Origin: Pseudomonas sp. Au-Pse12
Lineage (GTDB): Bacteria; Pseudomonadota; Gammaproteobacteria; Pseudomonadales; Pseudomonadaceae
Assembly: GCF_021341665.1 (NCBI RefSeq)
Contig: NZ_JAJTTH010000009.1
Location: 186,001-250,000, forward strand
Reading direction: 5' to 3'
Length of the DNA: 64,000 nucleotides
Shown: piece by piece, positions 9,646-18,347 of the stretch
Numbering within the stretch: position 1 is the stretch's first letter
How the letters are laid out: each line of letters begins with the position of its first letter
Notes under the pieces: model-generated
Database searches by the model: none
What the model saw: only the letters and a program-made list of their open reading frames with translations
Told to the model about the DNA's origin: nothing
Program-made: the position numbers and the translations under genes

Positions 9646-10656
9646 ATGTCTTTGAAACTTGGCGTTATCGGGACCGGGGCCATCGGCCAAGATCATATCC
9701 GTCGTTGCAGCCAGACCTTGCTGGGCAGCCAGGTGGTGGCGGTCACCGACATCAACCTGGCGTCGGCGGCCAAGGTGGTCAGCGACTACAAGCTTGGCGC
9801 CGAGGTCTACCCGGATGGCCACGCGCTGATCAAGGCGGCGGACGTCGAGGCGCTGCTGGTCACCTCCTGGGGGCCGAGCCACGAGGAGTTCGTGCTGGCG
9901 GCGATTGCCGCGGGCAAGCCGGTGTTCTGTGAAAAGCCCCTGGCGGTGACCGCCGCCGGTTGCCGGCGCATCGTCGAGGCCGAGATCGCCCACGGCAAGC
10001 GCCTGGTGCAGGTGGGCTTCATGCGCCCCTACGATGCCGGCTACCAGGCCTTGAAGGCGGTGATCGACAGCGGCCAGATCGGCGAGCCGCTGATGCTGCA
10101 CTGCGCCCACCGCAACCCGCGGGTGGGGGAGAACTACAAGACCGACATGGCCATCACCGACACCCTGATCCACGAACTGGACGTGCTGCGCTGGCTGCTG
10201 GCCGACGACTATGTGTCGGTGCAGGTGGTGTTCCCGCGCAAGACCAGCAAGGCCCTGGCCCATTTGCGCGACCCGCAGGTGGTGCTGTTGGAAACCGCCC
10301 GTGGCACGCGGATCGACGTCGAGGTCTTCGTCAACTGCCAGTACGGCTACGACATTCAGTGCGAAGTGGTCGGGGAGAGCGGCATCGCCAGATTGCCGGA
10401 GCCGTCCCAGGTGCAGTTGCGCAGCGAAGCCAAGCTGTCCAACGCCATCCTGATGGACTGGAAGGAGCGCTTTATCGCCGCCTATGACGTCGAGCTGCAG
10501 GCCTTTATCGACGGCGTGCGCGCCGGTCGGGTGGGCGGGCCTTCGGCCTGGGACGGCTTTGCCGCCGCCGTGGCGGCCGACGCCTGTATCCAAGCGCAAA
10601 ACAGCGGCCAGATCGTCAAGATCGAGCTGCCAGAGCGTCCCGGCTTCTACGCCTGA
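9646..10656 (+). CDS. iolG: Inositol 2-dehydrogenase
   Basis: This 336-residue Gfo/Idh/MocA oxidoreductase catalyses the first catabolic step, myo-inositol to scyllo-inosose. It has an N-terminal Rossmann motif GVIGTGAIGQDH and the catalytic lysine in CEKPLAV (K97). D172 and H176 (DTLIHELD) match the numbering I recall for the catalytic residues of the B. subtilis enzyme. AGGAG at 9634-9638 supports ATG 9646. It is the last enzyme gene of the operon before a 517-base gap. Confidence 0.93.
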   Translation: MSLKLGVIGTGAIGQDHIRRCSQTLLGSQVVAVTDINLASAAKVVSDYKLGAEVYPDGHALIKAADVEALLVTSWGPSHEEFVLAAIAAGKPVFCEKPLAVTAAGCRRIVEAEIAHGKRLVQVGFMRPYDAGYQALKAVIDSGQIGEPLMLHCAHRNPRVGENYKTDMAITDTLIHELDVLRWLLADDYVSVQVVFPRKTSKALAHLRDPQVVLLETARGTRIDVEVFVNCQYGYDIQCEVVGESGIARLPEPSQVQLRSEAKLSNAILMDWKERFIAAYDVELQAFIDGVRAGRVGGPSAWDGFAAAVAADACIQAQNSGQIVKIELPERPGFYA

Positions 10657-10740
10657 GCTCCAGCCTTGCCGGCGAAGGAGCCCTTGGAGGGGGGCTTTCG
10701 CTGGCCAGCCTGCTCCTGCAGGGCCGTGGTAGGCAGCACG
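10657..10740. repeat. Degenerate REP-like sequence after iolG
   Basis: TTGCCGGCGAAGGAGCC and GCTGGCCAGCCTGCTCCTGCAGG form an imperfect inverted pair of the Pseudomonas REP class. Their position at the end of the enzyme genes fits an mRNA 3'-end function. I see no gene in 10657-10928. Confidence 0.5.
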
Positions 10741-10781
10741 AGGCCAGGGTGCGCAGCAGCGGTTTTCAGGGGGAAAACCGA

Positions 10782-10827
10782 TTTAGAATAAAATTCTAAA
10801 ATGAGTTGATATAGAAATTATTTTCCA
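10782..10827. promoter_or_regulatory. Putative IolR-like operators before the inositol importer
   Basis: The AT-rich island holds an 8-base perfect inverted pair, TTTAGAAT (10782-10789) and ATTCTAAA (10793-10800). Further on, AGAA-ATTATT-TTCC lies at 10813-10826, one mismatch from the GGAA-N6-TTCC site at iolC. The AGAA halves are 28 bases apart, similar to the spacing at the other two candidate loci. This suggests the importer has its own regulated promoter. Confidence 0.5.
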
Positions 10828-10928
10828 ATAAAGTCGTTTTCAGGTTGCCGACTAGCTAGGTTGCAAACCCCTCAAGCAGGCTTTGAGCGCGGTGAGCACC
10901 GACCCACAAAAACAAACAGGTACCGTCG

Positions 10929-11120
10929 ATGAAAACCTTCAACTGCGTTGTTCACGCTGTACGTTCGCTGTTGCGCCTTCCACCCGCGCCAAGCGCCGCT
11001 GCGCCTCGGCCCAGCCGTTCTGCCATCTTCCTGACCTGCCTCGGCTTTCTCTGCGTAGAGCGCAACGATGCGCTGCTGTGCTGCGTTCCCGGCGCACCCG
11101 TGGTGCGCCTGCCGCTCTGA
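10929..11120 (+). CDS. Small hypothetical ORF in the leader of the importer operon
   Basis: A 63-codon ATG frame begins MKTFNCVVHAVRSLLRL, continues through a Pro/Ala-rich stretch and a hydrophobic segment (SAIFLTCLGFLCV), and holds five cysteines. The upstream AGGT is a weak ribosome-binding site. It ends 53 bases before the binding-protein gene. It may be a real small membrane peptide, a leader ORF, or a chance frame in GC-rich leader sequence; I do not recognise it. Confidence 0.25.
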   Translation: MKTFNCVVHAVRSLLRLPPAPSAAAPRPSRSAIFLTCLGFLCVERNDALLCCVPGAPVVRLPL

Positions 11121-11173
11121 GTCGTCCTGCGCTTTATCCATAAAACCTACAAGAATGTGGAGAAAGACCTGTT

Positions 11174-12100
11174 ATGAACACCAAGATCCGTTTTGCCTCG
11201 CTCGCGCTGTCGCTGTTGCTGACCAGCGGGGCGGCGCTGGCCGACATCAAGATCGGCGTGAGCATGTCGCAGTTCGATGACACCTGGCTGACCTACCTGC
11301 GCGAGTCGATGGACCAGAAAGCCAAGTCGCTGCCCGACGGGGTCAAGCTGCAGTTCGAGGACGCCCGCAGCGACGTGGTCAAGCAATTGAGCCAGGTCGA
11401 GAACTTCATCAGCCAGAAAGTCGACGCCATCGTGGTCAACCCGGTGGACACCGCGGCCACCCGGAAAATCACCGAGGCCGCGGTCAAGGCCGGCATCCCC
11501 CTGGTGTACGTCAACCGTCGCCCGGATGACCTGAACCTGCCCAAGGGCGTGGTCACCGTGGCTTCCAACGACCTGGAAGCCGGGCAAATGCAGATGCAGT
11601 ACCTGGCCAAGAAAATGGGCGGCAAGGGCGACATCGTGATCCTGCTCGGCGATCTGGCGAACAACTCCACCACCAACCGCACCAAGGGGGTCAAGGAGGT
11701 GCTGGCGCAGTACCCGGGGATCAAGGTCGACCAGGAGCAGACCGGGGTCTGGCTGCGGGACAAGGGCATGACCCTGGTCAACGACTGGCTGACCCAGGGC
11801 CGCAAGTTCGACGCGGTGGTGTCCAACAACGATGAAATGGCCATTGGCGCCGCCATGGCGCTGAAGCAGGCCGGGGTCGAGAAGGGCAGTGTGCTGATCG
11901 CCGGGGTCGACGGCACCCCCGATGGCCTGCGCGCGGTGAAGAAGGGCGAGTTGGCGCTCTCGGTGTTCCAGGACGCCAAGGGCCAGGCGGACGGTTCCAT
12001 CGATACCGCGGTGAAGATGATCAAGCATGAGCCGGTGGAGCCGGCCGTGTGGGTGCCGTATCGCCTGATCACCCCGGAAAACGTCGACCAGTTCAAGTAA
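11174..12100 (+). CDS. Periplasmic sugar-binding protein of an ABC importer (inositol inferred)
   Basis: This 308-residue type I periplasmic binding protein (Peripla_BP_4, ribose/galactose/inositol class) has a clear signal peptide, cut near ALA-DIKIG. Family features are DAIVVNPVDTAATRKI, YVNRRPDD, ASNDLEAGQMQMQYLA and VVSNNDEMAIGAAMAL. With the following ATPase and permease it makes a complete importer. Substrate is inferred to be myo-inositol from linkage to iol genes and the operator-like sites upstream; the family alone would allow other monosaccharides. Confidence 0.88.
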   Translation: MNTKIRFASLALSLLLTSGAALADIKIGVSMSQFDDTWLTYLRESMDQKAKSLPDGVKLQFEDARSDVVKQLSQVENFISQKVDAIVVNPVDTAATRKITEAAVKAGIPLVYVNRRPDDLNLPKGVVTVASNDLEAGQMQMQYLAKKMGGKGDIVILLGDLANNSTTNRTKGVKEVLAQYPGIKVDQEQTGVWLRDKGMTLVNDWLTQGRKFDAVVSNNDEMAIGAAMALKQAGVEKGSVLIAGVDGTPDGLRAVKKGELALSVFQDAKGQADGSIDTAVKMIKHEPVEPAVWVPYRLITPENVDQFK

Positions 12101-12202
12101 TGCCGCGCACCTGAGCCAGCGGTTTCATAACAACAAGCGGTTCCATAACAACAATAAGTGGCGAGGCGGCCTTGGGCGGCCTGGCCGATGGAGTACCTGA
12201 TC

Positions 12203-13768
12203 ATGTTCTCTTGCGCGACTGCCACGAGCACCCCGCTGGCGGCTATCCAGCCTGCCACGCCGTCGACTGAAGAACCTTACCTGCTGGAGGTGATCAACGT
12301 CAGCAAGGGCTTTCCCGGTGTGGTGGCCCTGTCCGATGTGCAATTGCGGGTACGCCCGGGAACGGTGCTGGCGCTGATGGGCGAGAACGGCGCCGGCAAG
12401 TCGACGCTGATGAAGATCATCGCCGGCATCTATCAGCCGGATGCCGGTGAACTGCGCCTCAAGGGCCGGCCGGTGGTCTTCGACACGCCCCTGCAGGCCC
12501 TGCAATCGGGCATTGCCATGATCCATCAGGAACTCAACCTGATGCCGCACATGAGCATTGCCGAGAACATCTGGATCGGTCGCGAGCAGCTCAATGGCCT
12601 GCGCCTGATCGATCACCGCGCCATGCACCGCTGCACCGCGCAGTTGCTGGCGCGCCTGCGCATCGAACTGGACCCCGAGGAGCAGGTGGGCAACCTGAGC
12701 ATCGCCGAGCGGCAGATGGTGGAGATCGCCAAGGCAGTGTCCTACGACTCCGACGTGCTGATCATGGATGAGCCGACCTCGGCCATCACCGACAAGGAGG
12801 TGGCGCACCTGTTCTCGATCATTGCCGACCTCAAGGCTCAGGGTAAGGGCATCATCTACATCACCCACAAGATGAACGAAGTGTTCGCCATCGCCGATGA
12901 GGTGGCGGTGTTCCGCGATGGCGCCTACATCGGCCTGCAACGGGCCGACAGCCTGGACGGCGACAGCTTGATCTCGATGATGGTGGGGCGCGAGCTGAGC
13001 CAGCTGTTTCCCCAGCGCGAGAAACCCATTGGCGACCTGCTGCTCAAGGTCCGCGACCTGCGCCTGGACGGGGTGTTCGACGGCGTGTCCTTCGACCTGC
13101 ACGCCGGGGAGATCCTCGGCATCGCCGGGCTGATGGGCTCGGGGCGGACCAATGTCGCCGAAACCCTGTTCGGCATCACCCCCAGTGACGCCGGCGAGAT
13201 TCACCTCGACGGCCAGCCCCTGCGCATCAGCGACCCGCACCGGGCGATCCAGAAGGGCTTTGCCCTGTTGACCGAGGATCGCAAGCTCAGCGGCCTGTTC
13301 CCCTGCCTGTCGGTCCTGGAAAACATGGAAGTGGCGGTGCTGCCGCATTACGCCGGCGGCGGTTTTGTCCAGCAGAAGGCCTTGCGCGCCTTGTGCGAGG
13401 ACATGTGCAAGAAACTGCGGGTCAAGACCCCGTCCCTGGAGCAATGCATCGACACCTTGTCCGGGGGCAATCAGCAGAAGGCGTTGCTGGCGCGCTGGCT
13501 GATGACCAACCCGCGGATCCTGATTCTCGACGAGCCGACCCGGGGCATCGACGTCGGGGCCAAGGCCGAGATCTATCGGCTGATCGCCTTCCTCGCCAGC
13601 GAAGGCATGGCGGTGATCATGATTTCTTCGGAGCTGCCGGAAGTCCTGGGCATGAGCGACCGGGTCATGGTCATGCATGAAGGTGAACTCATGGGCACCC
13701 TCGACCGCAGCGAGGCGACCCAGGAACGGGTCATGCAGCTGGCGTCGGGGATGTCGGCGGTGCATTGA
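12203..13768 (+). CDS. Sugar ABC importer ATPase with two nucleotide-binding domains
   Basis: This 521-residue protein of the RbsA/MglA class has a first NBD with Walker A GENGAGKST, signature NLSIAERQM and Walker B VLIMDEPTSAI. The second NBD has a degenerate Walker A (GLMGSGRTN), signature TLSGGNQQK and Walker B ILILDEPTRGIDVG. That asymmetry is usual in this family. ATG 12203 is favoured by GGAG at 12190-12193; longer in-frame starts at 12158 (GTG) and 12188 have no better site. It partners with the binding protein and permease on either side. Confidence 0.92.
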   Translation: MFSCATATSTPLAAIQPATPSTEEPYLLEVINVSKGFPGVVALSDVQLRVRPGTVLALMGENGAGKSTLMKIIAGIYQPDAGELRLKGRPVVFDTPLQALQSGIAMIHQELNLMPHMSIAENIWIGREQLNGLRLIDHRAMHRCTAQLLARLRIELDPEEQVGNLSIAERQMVEIAKAVSYDSDVLIMDEPTSAITDKEVAHLFSIIADLKAQGKGIIYITHKMNEVFAIADEVAVFRDGAYIGLQRADSLDGDSLISMMVGRELSQLFPQREKPIGDLLLKVRDLRLDGVFDGVSFDLHAGEILGIAGLMGSGRTNVAETLFGITPSDAGEIHLDGQPLRISDPHRAIQKGFALLTEDRKLSGLFPCLSVLENMEVAVLPHYAGGGFVQQKALRALCEDMCKKLRVKTPSLEQCIDTLSGGNQQKALLARWLMTNPRILILDEPTRGIDVGAKAEIYRLIAFLASEGMAVIMISSELPEVLGMSDRVMVMHEGELMGTLDRSEATQERVMQLASGMSAVH

Positions 13769-13837
13769 TTCTTCAACCGATGGCGGCCGCCGGCACAGTG
13801 ATCTGCCGCGGCCAGGCAATAACAAAGGTGAGTGGTT

Positions 13838-14860
13838 ATGAACGTGATGTCTGAAAACAAACCGGCCGTGGCGCCCGCCAGAACGCGCCGGCGCTTTCCC
13901 ACCGAGCTGAGTATCTTCCTGGTACTGATCGGCATCGGCCTGGTGTTCGAGCTGTTCGGCTGGATCGTTCGTGACCAGAGCTTCCTGCTGAACTCCCAGC
14001 GCCTGGTGCTGATGATCCTGCAGGTTTCGATCATCGGCCTGCTGGCCATCGGCGTGACCCAGGTGATCATCACCACCGGTATCGACCTGTCCTCGGGCTC
14101 GGTGCTGGCGCTGTCGGCGATGATCGCCGCCAGCCTGGCGCAGACCTCGGACTTTGCCCGGGCGGTGTTCCCGTCCCTGACCGACCTGCCGGTGTGGATA
14201 CCGGTGGTGGCCGGGCTGGGGGTGGGTCTGCTGGCGGGGGCGATCAACGGCAGCATCATCGCCATCACCGGCATTCCGCCCTTCATTGCCACCCTGGGCA
14301 TGATGGTTTCGGCCCGTGGCCTGGCCCGTTACTACACCGAAGGCCAGCCGGTGAGCATGCTCTCGGATTCCTACACCGCCATCGGTCATGGGGCCATGCC
14401 GGTGATTATCTTCCTGGTGGTGGCGGTGATCTTCCACATCGCCCTGCGCTACACCAAATACGGCAAGTACACCTACGCCATCGGCGGCAACATGCAGGCG
14501 GCGCGCACCTCGGGGATCAACGTCAAGCGGCATTTGGTGATCGTCTACAGCATCGCCGGGCTGCTGGCCGGGCTGGCCGGGGTGGTGGCCTCGGCGCGGG
14601 CCGCCACCGGGCAGGCGGGGATGGGCATGTCCTATGAACTGGACGCGATCGCCGCCGCGGTGATCGGTGGCACCAGCCTGGCCGGCGGGGTGGGGCGCAT
14701 CACCGGCACGGTGATTGGCGCGCTGATCCTCGGGGTCATGGCCAGCGGCTTCACCTTCGTTGGCGTGGATGCCTACATCCAGGACATCATCAAGGGCCTG
14801 ATCATCGTGGTGGCGGTGGTCATCGACCAGTACCGCAACAAGCGTAAGCTCAAGCGCTGA
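13838..14860 (+). CDS. Sugar ABC importer permease
   Basis: This 340-residue integral membrane protein of the RbsC/BPD_transp_2 family has about eight to ten hydrophobic segments. It contains the family loop GGNMQAARTSGINVKRH (coupling region for the ATPase) and AAAVIGGTSLAGGVGRITGTVIGALILG near the end. AAGGTG 7 bases before ATG 13838 sets the start over the in-frame GTG at 13832. It closes the iol importer operon. Confidence 0.92.
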   Translation: MNVMSENKPAVAPARTRRRFPTELSIFLVLIGIGLVFELFGWIVRDQSFLLNSQRLVLMILQVSIIGLLAIGVTQVIITTGIDLSSGSVLALSAMIAASLAQTSDFARAVFPSLTDLPVWIPVVAGLGVGLLAGAINGSIIAITGIPPFIATLGMMVSARGLARYYTEGQPVSMLSDSYTAIGHGAMPVIIFLVVAVIFHIALRYTKYGKYTYAIGGNMQAARTSGINVKRHLVIVYSIAGLLAGLAGVVASARAATGQAGMGMSYELDAIAAAVIGGTSLAGGVGRITGTVIGALILGVMASGFTFVGVDAYIQDIIKGLIIVVAVVIDQYRNKRKLKR

Positions 14861-15223
14861 TCCAGCGGCCTGTTCGCCGGCAAGCCGGCTCCAACCGGGG
14901 GGAAGAAAGGGGGAAAAAGGCTCGAATCCGCTGTTCGGCACTGCCGTTTGTCTTCTAACAGACTCGCTTGTATGGAATTTTTTGTTATAAACACACTCCG
15001 ATAAGCACCACCAAAGCCCGCAATTGCGGGCTTTGCGCGGTTTGTCGGACAGATTCGCTGTCATTTCAGTTGCTGCGCCCTCAAACCGGCCTTAGACTGC
15101 CGCCCCTCGTAAATTGAGTGCCGGGTGGCGCTTGGAAGGTATGGCGCCTTTCTGATGACCTGACGGGTCAACCGGAAACAGTTTGAATTCGCCTTAATGC
15201 ACGTATTTTTTATAGAGAAATCA
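14861..15223. other. Gap between importer operon and dksA2: REP remnant, no gene
   Basis: 14872-14892 has a REP-like CGCCGGCAAGCCGGCTCC core. A perfect hairpin follows at 15013-15034 (listed separately). 15100-15223 should hold the dksA2 promoter. I looked for a Zur-type AT-rich palindrome there and do not see a convincing one. Confidence 0.5.
15013..15034 (+). terminator. Rho-independent-type hairpin ending the importer operon
   Basis: AAAGCCCGC and GCGGGCTTT face each other around AATT, making a perfect inverted repeat over 15013-15034. Only three T residues belong to the stem and GCGCGG follows, so the tail is weak. It lies about 150 bases after the permease stop. Confidence 0.55.
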
Positions 15224-15628
15224 ATGACCAAGGAAAAGTTGCTGGCCATGCCGGCGGATGACTACATGAATGCCGAGCAGCACGCTTTTTTCAGCGACCT
15301 GTTGCAAGCCATGAAGGTGGAAACCCACGAGCGCATCGAACAGAACCGGATCGCCATTGAAAGCCTGGATACCCCGGCTGACCCGGCCGACGCCGCTTCC
15401 GTTGAAGAAGAGCGCACCTGGCTGGTCAACGCCATTGATCGCGACCAACGCATGCTGCCGCAACTGGAGCAGGCCCTGGGCCGGATCAGCGACGACAGCT
15501 TCGGCTGGTGCGACGACAGCGGCGAGCCGATCGGCCTCAAGCGCCTGCTGATCAGCCCGACCACCAAGTACTGCATCGAAGCCCAAGAGCGCCACGAGCA
15601 GATCGACAAGCACCAGCGTCAGGCTTAA
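15224..15628 (+). CDS. dksA2: DksA2-type RNA polymerase-binding regulator lacking a full zinc site
   Basis: This 134-residue DksA/TraR protein has the coiled-coil tip residues in DPADAAS (D-x-x-D-x-A), which modulate initiation with ppGpp. The C-terminal zinc finger is incomplete: the two CxxC pairs read C-D-D-S (FGWCDDSGEPIGLKRLL) and C-I-E-A (YCIEAQER). This is the hallmark of the zinc-independent paralogue known from P. aeruginosa, which substitutes for DksA under zinc limitation. ATG 15224 is chosen by homology, since the ribosome-binding site is weak; a longer start at 15197 is unlikely. Confidence 0.88.
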   Translation: MTKEKLLAMPADDYMNAEQHAFFSDLLQAMKVETHERIEQNRIAIESLDTPADPADAASVEEERTWLVNAIDRDQRMLPQLEQALGRISDDSFGWCDDSGEPIGLKRLLISPTTKYCIEAQERHEQIDKHQRQA

Positions 15629-15630
15629 AA

Positions 15631-15860
15631 GCAGCCGCAAGCTTGCAGCTTCAAGCCGCAAGCGTTTCAAGTGCATCCTTGCCTCCGGGTGCGCAGCCTA
15701 GCCAGCGCTGCGCACTGGGGCGCGAGCCAGCGCCCCCGCCACACTGCCCCTGCCTCCACTTCCCTTGATCTACTGCAATATCCCCCTCTGCAGACTCTGA
15801 ATAATGCCTCGCACATGCCGCTTGCGGCTTGAAGCTTGCTGCTTGCCGCTTGCCGCTGCT
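15631..15860. repeat. REPIN-like GCAAGC/GCTTGC inverted repeat
   Basis: The left arm (15631-15664, GCCGCAAGCTTGCAGCTTCA then AGCCGCAAGCG) and right arm (15816-15860, GCCGCTTGCGGCTTGAAGCT then TGCTGCTTGCCGC) are inverted versions of the same AGCTTGCAGCTTG-type unit. The spacer of about 150 bases shows no gene. This fills the gap between dksA2 and the chemotaxis gene. Confidence 0.75.
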
Positions 15861-15945
15861 CTTCTTCCTACTAAGGGACCATGGTTAATGGCCTTATAGT
15901 GGCGTCTAATGCCGCAAACAATTAGAACGATGTGGGGTGCTAAAC

Positions 15946-17562
15946 ATGTCAAGAGATGGATCTCTAGCGGCGCCGCTCGCGCAGCCGCTGGCCACACCCG
16001 AAACCGCCGCCCGCTGGTGGCTACCGTCGTTGCAAAGCGCGGCGCTGATGCTGCTGTTCGCGGGCCAGGCCCTGGGCGGCTGGCCGCTGTACCTGTGCCT
16101 GCCGCTGGCGGTGCTGGTGGTCTGGCTGCCGCGCTTGCGCTCGCGCAAGGTGGCCGAGGCGCCGGCGACAACTGACAATGAGCTGGCGACGCTGACCCGC
16201 GACCTGTCCTACAGCACCACCCATAACGCATTGTCCGCCGCTGGCGTGGCTTACTCGGTGACCCAGTTGGCCGGCAAGCTGCAATCGCAGCTGGACGCGG
16301 CGGCGCGCATCGTCGGCAACGCCGAGGTGATGATCAAGACCGAGCAGGTCACCTCGCAACTCAGCCAGCAGGCCCTGGGCGCCGCCAGCGAGGCCCATGC
16401 CAGCAGCGCCGAGGGGCGCACGGTGCTGGGGGAATCGATCAGCCGCATGCACCTGCTCAGCCAGCGCGCCAATGGCAGTCGCGAGCTGATCGAAGCCCTG
16501 AGCCAGCGCAGCGAGGAGATCCAGCGGGTGACCCTGGTGATCCAGTCCATCGCCAGCCAGACCAACCTGCTGGCGCTGAATGCGGCCATCGAGGCGGCCC
16601 GGGCCGGGGAACACGGGCGTGGCTTTGCCGTGGTCGCCGACGAAGTCCGCGGGCTGGCCGGGCGCACCGCCGCGGCCACCGATGAAGTCGGGGTGATGGT
16701 GGCGGATATCCAGCAGCGCACCAGCGACGTGGTGGAACAGATCCGCCAGCTGTCCGACGACCTCAACCTGGGGGTCGAGCAGGTGGAGCACACCGGCCGT
16801 CACCTGGAGAACATCGCGCGCCTGGCGGCCGGGGTGGAAGGGCAGGTCAGCGAGATTGCCCGGGGCGCCGAGACCAACCGTGAACAATTGGACAGCCTGT
16901 TTCATGCCGTGGAGCAGATGCGCAGCGACCTGGCAGTCAGCGACCAGCAGACCCGCAGCCTGGCCCAGGCAGCGGTGCAGATGGAGGGGCAGGCGGAAAC
17001 CATCAGCGAGCGCCTGGCGGCAGTGGGCCTGGATGACTATCACCAGCGCATCTATGACCTGGCCCGCGAGGGCGCGCGGCGCATTGCCGAGCAGTTCGAG
17101 GCCGACCTGGAGCAGAACCGCATCAGCCTCGACGACCTGTTCGACCGCCAGTATCAGTTGATTGCCAATACCGAGCCGGCCAAGTACCAGACCCGGTTCG
17201 ACCGCTACACCGACCAGGTGCTACCGCCGATCCAGGAGTCCCTGCTGCCGCGCCACGATGGCCTGGTGTTCGCCATTGCCTGTACCCAGGAAGGCTATGT
17301 GCCGACCCACAACAAGATTTTCTCCCAGCCGCTGACCGGCGATCCCCAGGTGGACAACCTGCACAACCGCAGCAAGCGCAAGTTCGCCGACCGCACCGGG
17401 ATCCGCTGCGGCAGCCACCAGCAGCCGCTGCTCTTGCAGACCTACACCCGCGATACTGGCGAGCTGATGCACGACCTTTCGGTGCCGATCATGGTCCGCG
17501 GCCGGCATTGGGGCGGGCTGCGCCTGGGCTACAAGCCGGAACGGGCGCCGAGCAAGGGCTGA
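15946..17562 (+). CDS. Methyl-accepting chemotaxis protein with C-terminal sensory region
   Basis: This 538-residue transducer has two closely spaced hydrophobic segments (about residues 25-65) with almost no periplasmic loop. The cytoplasmic signalling domain follows, with hairpin tip SQTNLLALNAAIEAARAGE and GRGFAVVADEVRGLAGR. After it comes a region of roughly 170 residues (from about 365) containing GYVPTHNKIFSQPLTGD, NRSKRKFADRTGIRC and ETG-like DTGELMHDLSVPIMVRGRHW, which looks like a Cache/PAS-type sensor. The sensor would therefore sit in the cytoplasm, after the kinase-control module. ATG 15946 has GGGG 8 bases upstream; GTG 15937 is an alternative. Confidence 0.9.
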   Translation: MSRDGSLAAPLAQPLATPETAARWWLPSLQSAALMLLFAGQALGGWPLYLCLPLAVLVVWLPRLRSRKVAEAPATTDNELATLTRDLSYSTTHNALSAAGVAYSVTQLAGKLQSQLDAAARIVGNAEVMIKTEQVTSQLSQQALGAASEAHASSAEGRTVLGESISRMHLLSQRANGSRELIEALSQRSEEIQRVTLVIQSIASQTNLLALNAAIEAARAGEHGRGFAVVADEVRGLAGRTAAATDEVGVMVADIQQRTSDVVEQIRQLSDDLNLGVEQVEHTGRHLENIARLAAGVEGQVSEIARGAETNREQLDSLFHAVEQMRSDLAVSDQQTRSLAQAAVQMEGQAETISERLAAVGLDDYHQRIYDLAREGARRIAEQFEADLEQNRISLDDLFDRQYQLIANTEPAKYQTRFDRYTDQVLPPIQESLLPRHDGLVFAIACTQEGYVPTHNKIFSQPLTGDPQVDNLHNRSKRKFADRTGIRCGSHQQPLLLQTYTRDTGELMHDLSVPIMVRGRHWGGLRLGYKPERAPSKG

Positions 17563-17680
17563 CGCCGATTGTTGCGCGAGCGGTAACGCTGCACTGCAGG
17601 AACAGGCTGTTCCAGACGCCGGGAAGCTATTAGTATGCCAACATCGTTAGGCAGCTAACTAGTTTCCTGGAGGTCGCGCC

Positions 17681-17890
17681 ATGTACAGCAAAGTCGATGT
17701 AGCGGTGATGATTGGCAGCGGCGTGCCGGCCGGCCTGCGGGCTCTGGGCCGTCGCGCCTGCTGGGTGGTACTGGTCAATGGCGAACGGCGCGGCACGGCG
17801 TTTGCCAGTCGCACAGAGGCCGAGGAGTGCCGGCTGGCCTGGCAGCAACAACTGCAGGTGCTGCCACCCGCTTTGCGGCATTCGGCTTAA
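17681..17890 (+). CDS. Small protein of unknown function
   Basis: A 69-residue frame starting MYSKVDVAVMIGSGVPAGL has a good GGAGG ribosome-binding site at about 17668. It contains a compact Arg-rich segment (GLRALGRRACWVVLVNGERRG) suggesting a small folded domain with beta hairpin. No enzymatic motif is seen. It converges with the next gene, their ends 16 bases apart. I do not recognise a family. Confidence 0.55.
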   Translation: MYSKVDVAVMIGSGVPAGLRALGRRACWVVLVNGERRGTAFASRTEAEECRLAWQQQLQVLPPALRHSA

Positions 17891-17906
17891 CCGGCCTGGC
17901 GCAGGC

Positions 17907-18281
17907 TCAGGCCAGGGTTCCGCTCTGGGCCTGGAACAACGCACTCTGGGCCATGGACAGGGAGGTGCTGTACGCCATGACCTGGGCGCGGGCGGACGAC
18001 AGGGCCATGGCCTGGCCGGTGTCGGAGCCGGAATGGCCACCCTTGATCGAGGCCAGCCGGACCGTGGCCCGCCGCAGTTTCTGTTGCAGCAGCTCGATCT
18101 GCTTTTTCAGTTGGCGGATGCGTTTTCTCTGCGCCAGCAACAGCGCCTCTTCCGGGGTTTGTGCGCTGGAACGGCTCAAGACCAGGGTTTCGCCGTCGTC
18201 CGAGGCTTCCAGCACCGCGGTGCCTGGCGTCGGCGTGAGGAGGTCGGCAAGGCGAGTCGCAGGATTCAAGTTGATCATCAT
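17907..18281 (-). CDS. Coiled-coil protein of unknown function
   Basis: This 124-residue protein has a central heptad-rich helix rich in Lys/Arg/Gln/Leu (AQRKRIRQLKKQIELLQQKL, about residues 50-75). It is flanked by Ala/Ser/Thr-rich segments (LSSARAQVMAYSTSLSMAQ). There is no signal peptide and no known domain. It lies upstream-adjacent to another small minus-strand gene. It is probably cytoplasmic and oligomeric; the function is unknown. Confidence 0.6.
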   Translation of the reverse strand: MMINLNPATRLADLLTPTPGTAVLEASDDGETLVLSRSSAQTPEEALLLAQRKRIRQLKKQIELLQQKLRRATVRLASIKGGHSGSDTGQAMALSSARAQVMAYSTSLSMAQSALFQAQSGTLA

Positions 18282-18347
18282 GATGCTCTTAAACGGAACT
18301 CGCCTTTGTATCGGTCGCGCTGTCGGATCCTTGACTGGCGCTGTCTG

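Noticed and set aside
6855..9683. A 942-codon open frame on the minus strand opposite iolI, iolD and the start of iolG
   Set aside because: It is antisense to three genes with clear catalytic motifs; its composition (Gln/His/Ala/Gly-rich, no domain) is the usual result of high third-position GC. The same applies to long antisense frames at 12125-15064, 26385-28676, 51980-54670 and 56551-59424.
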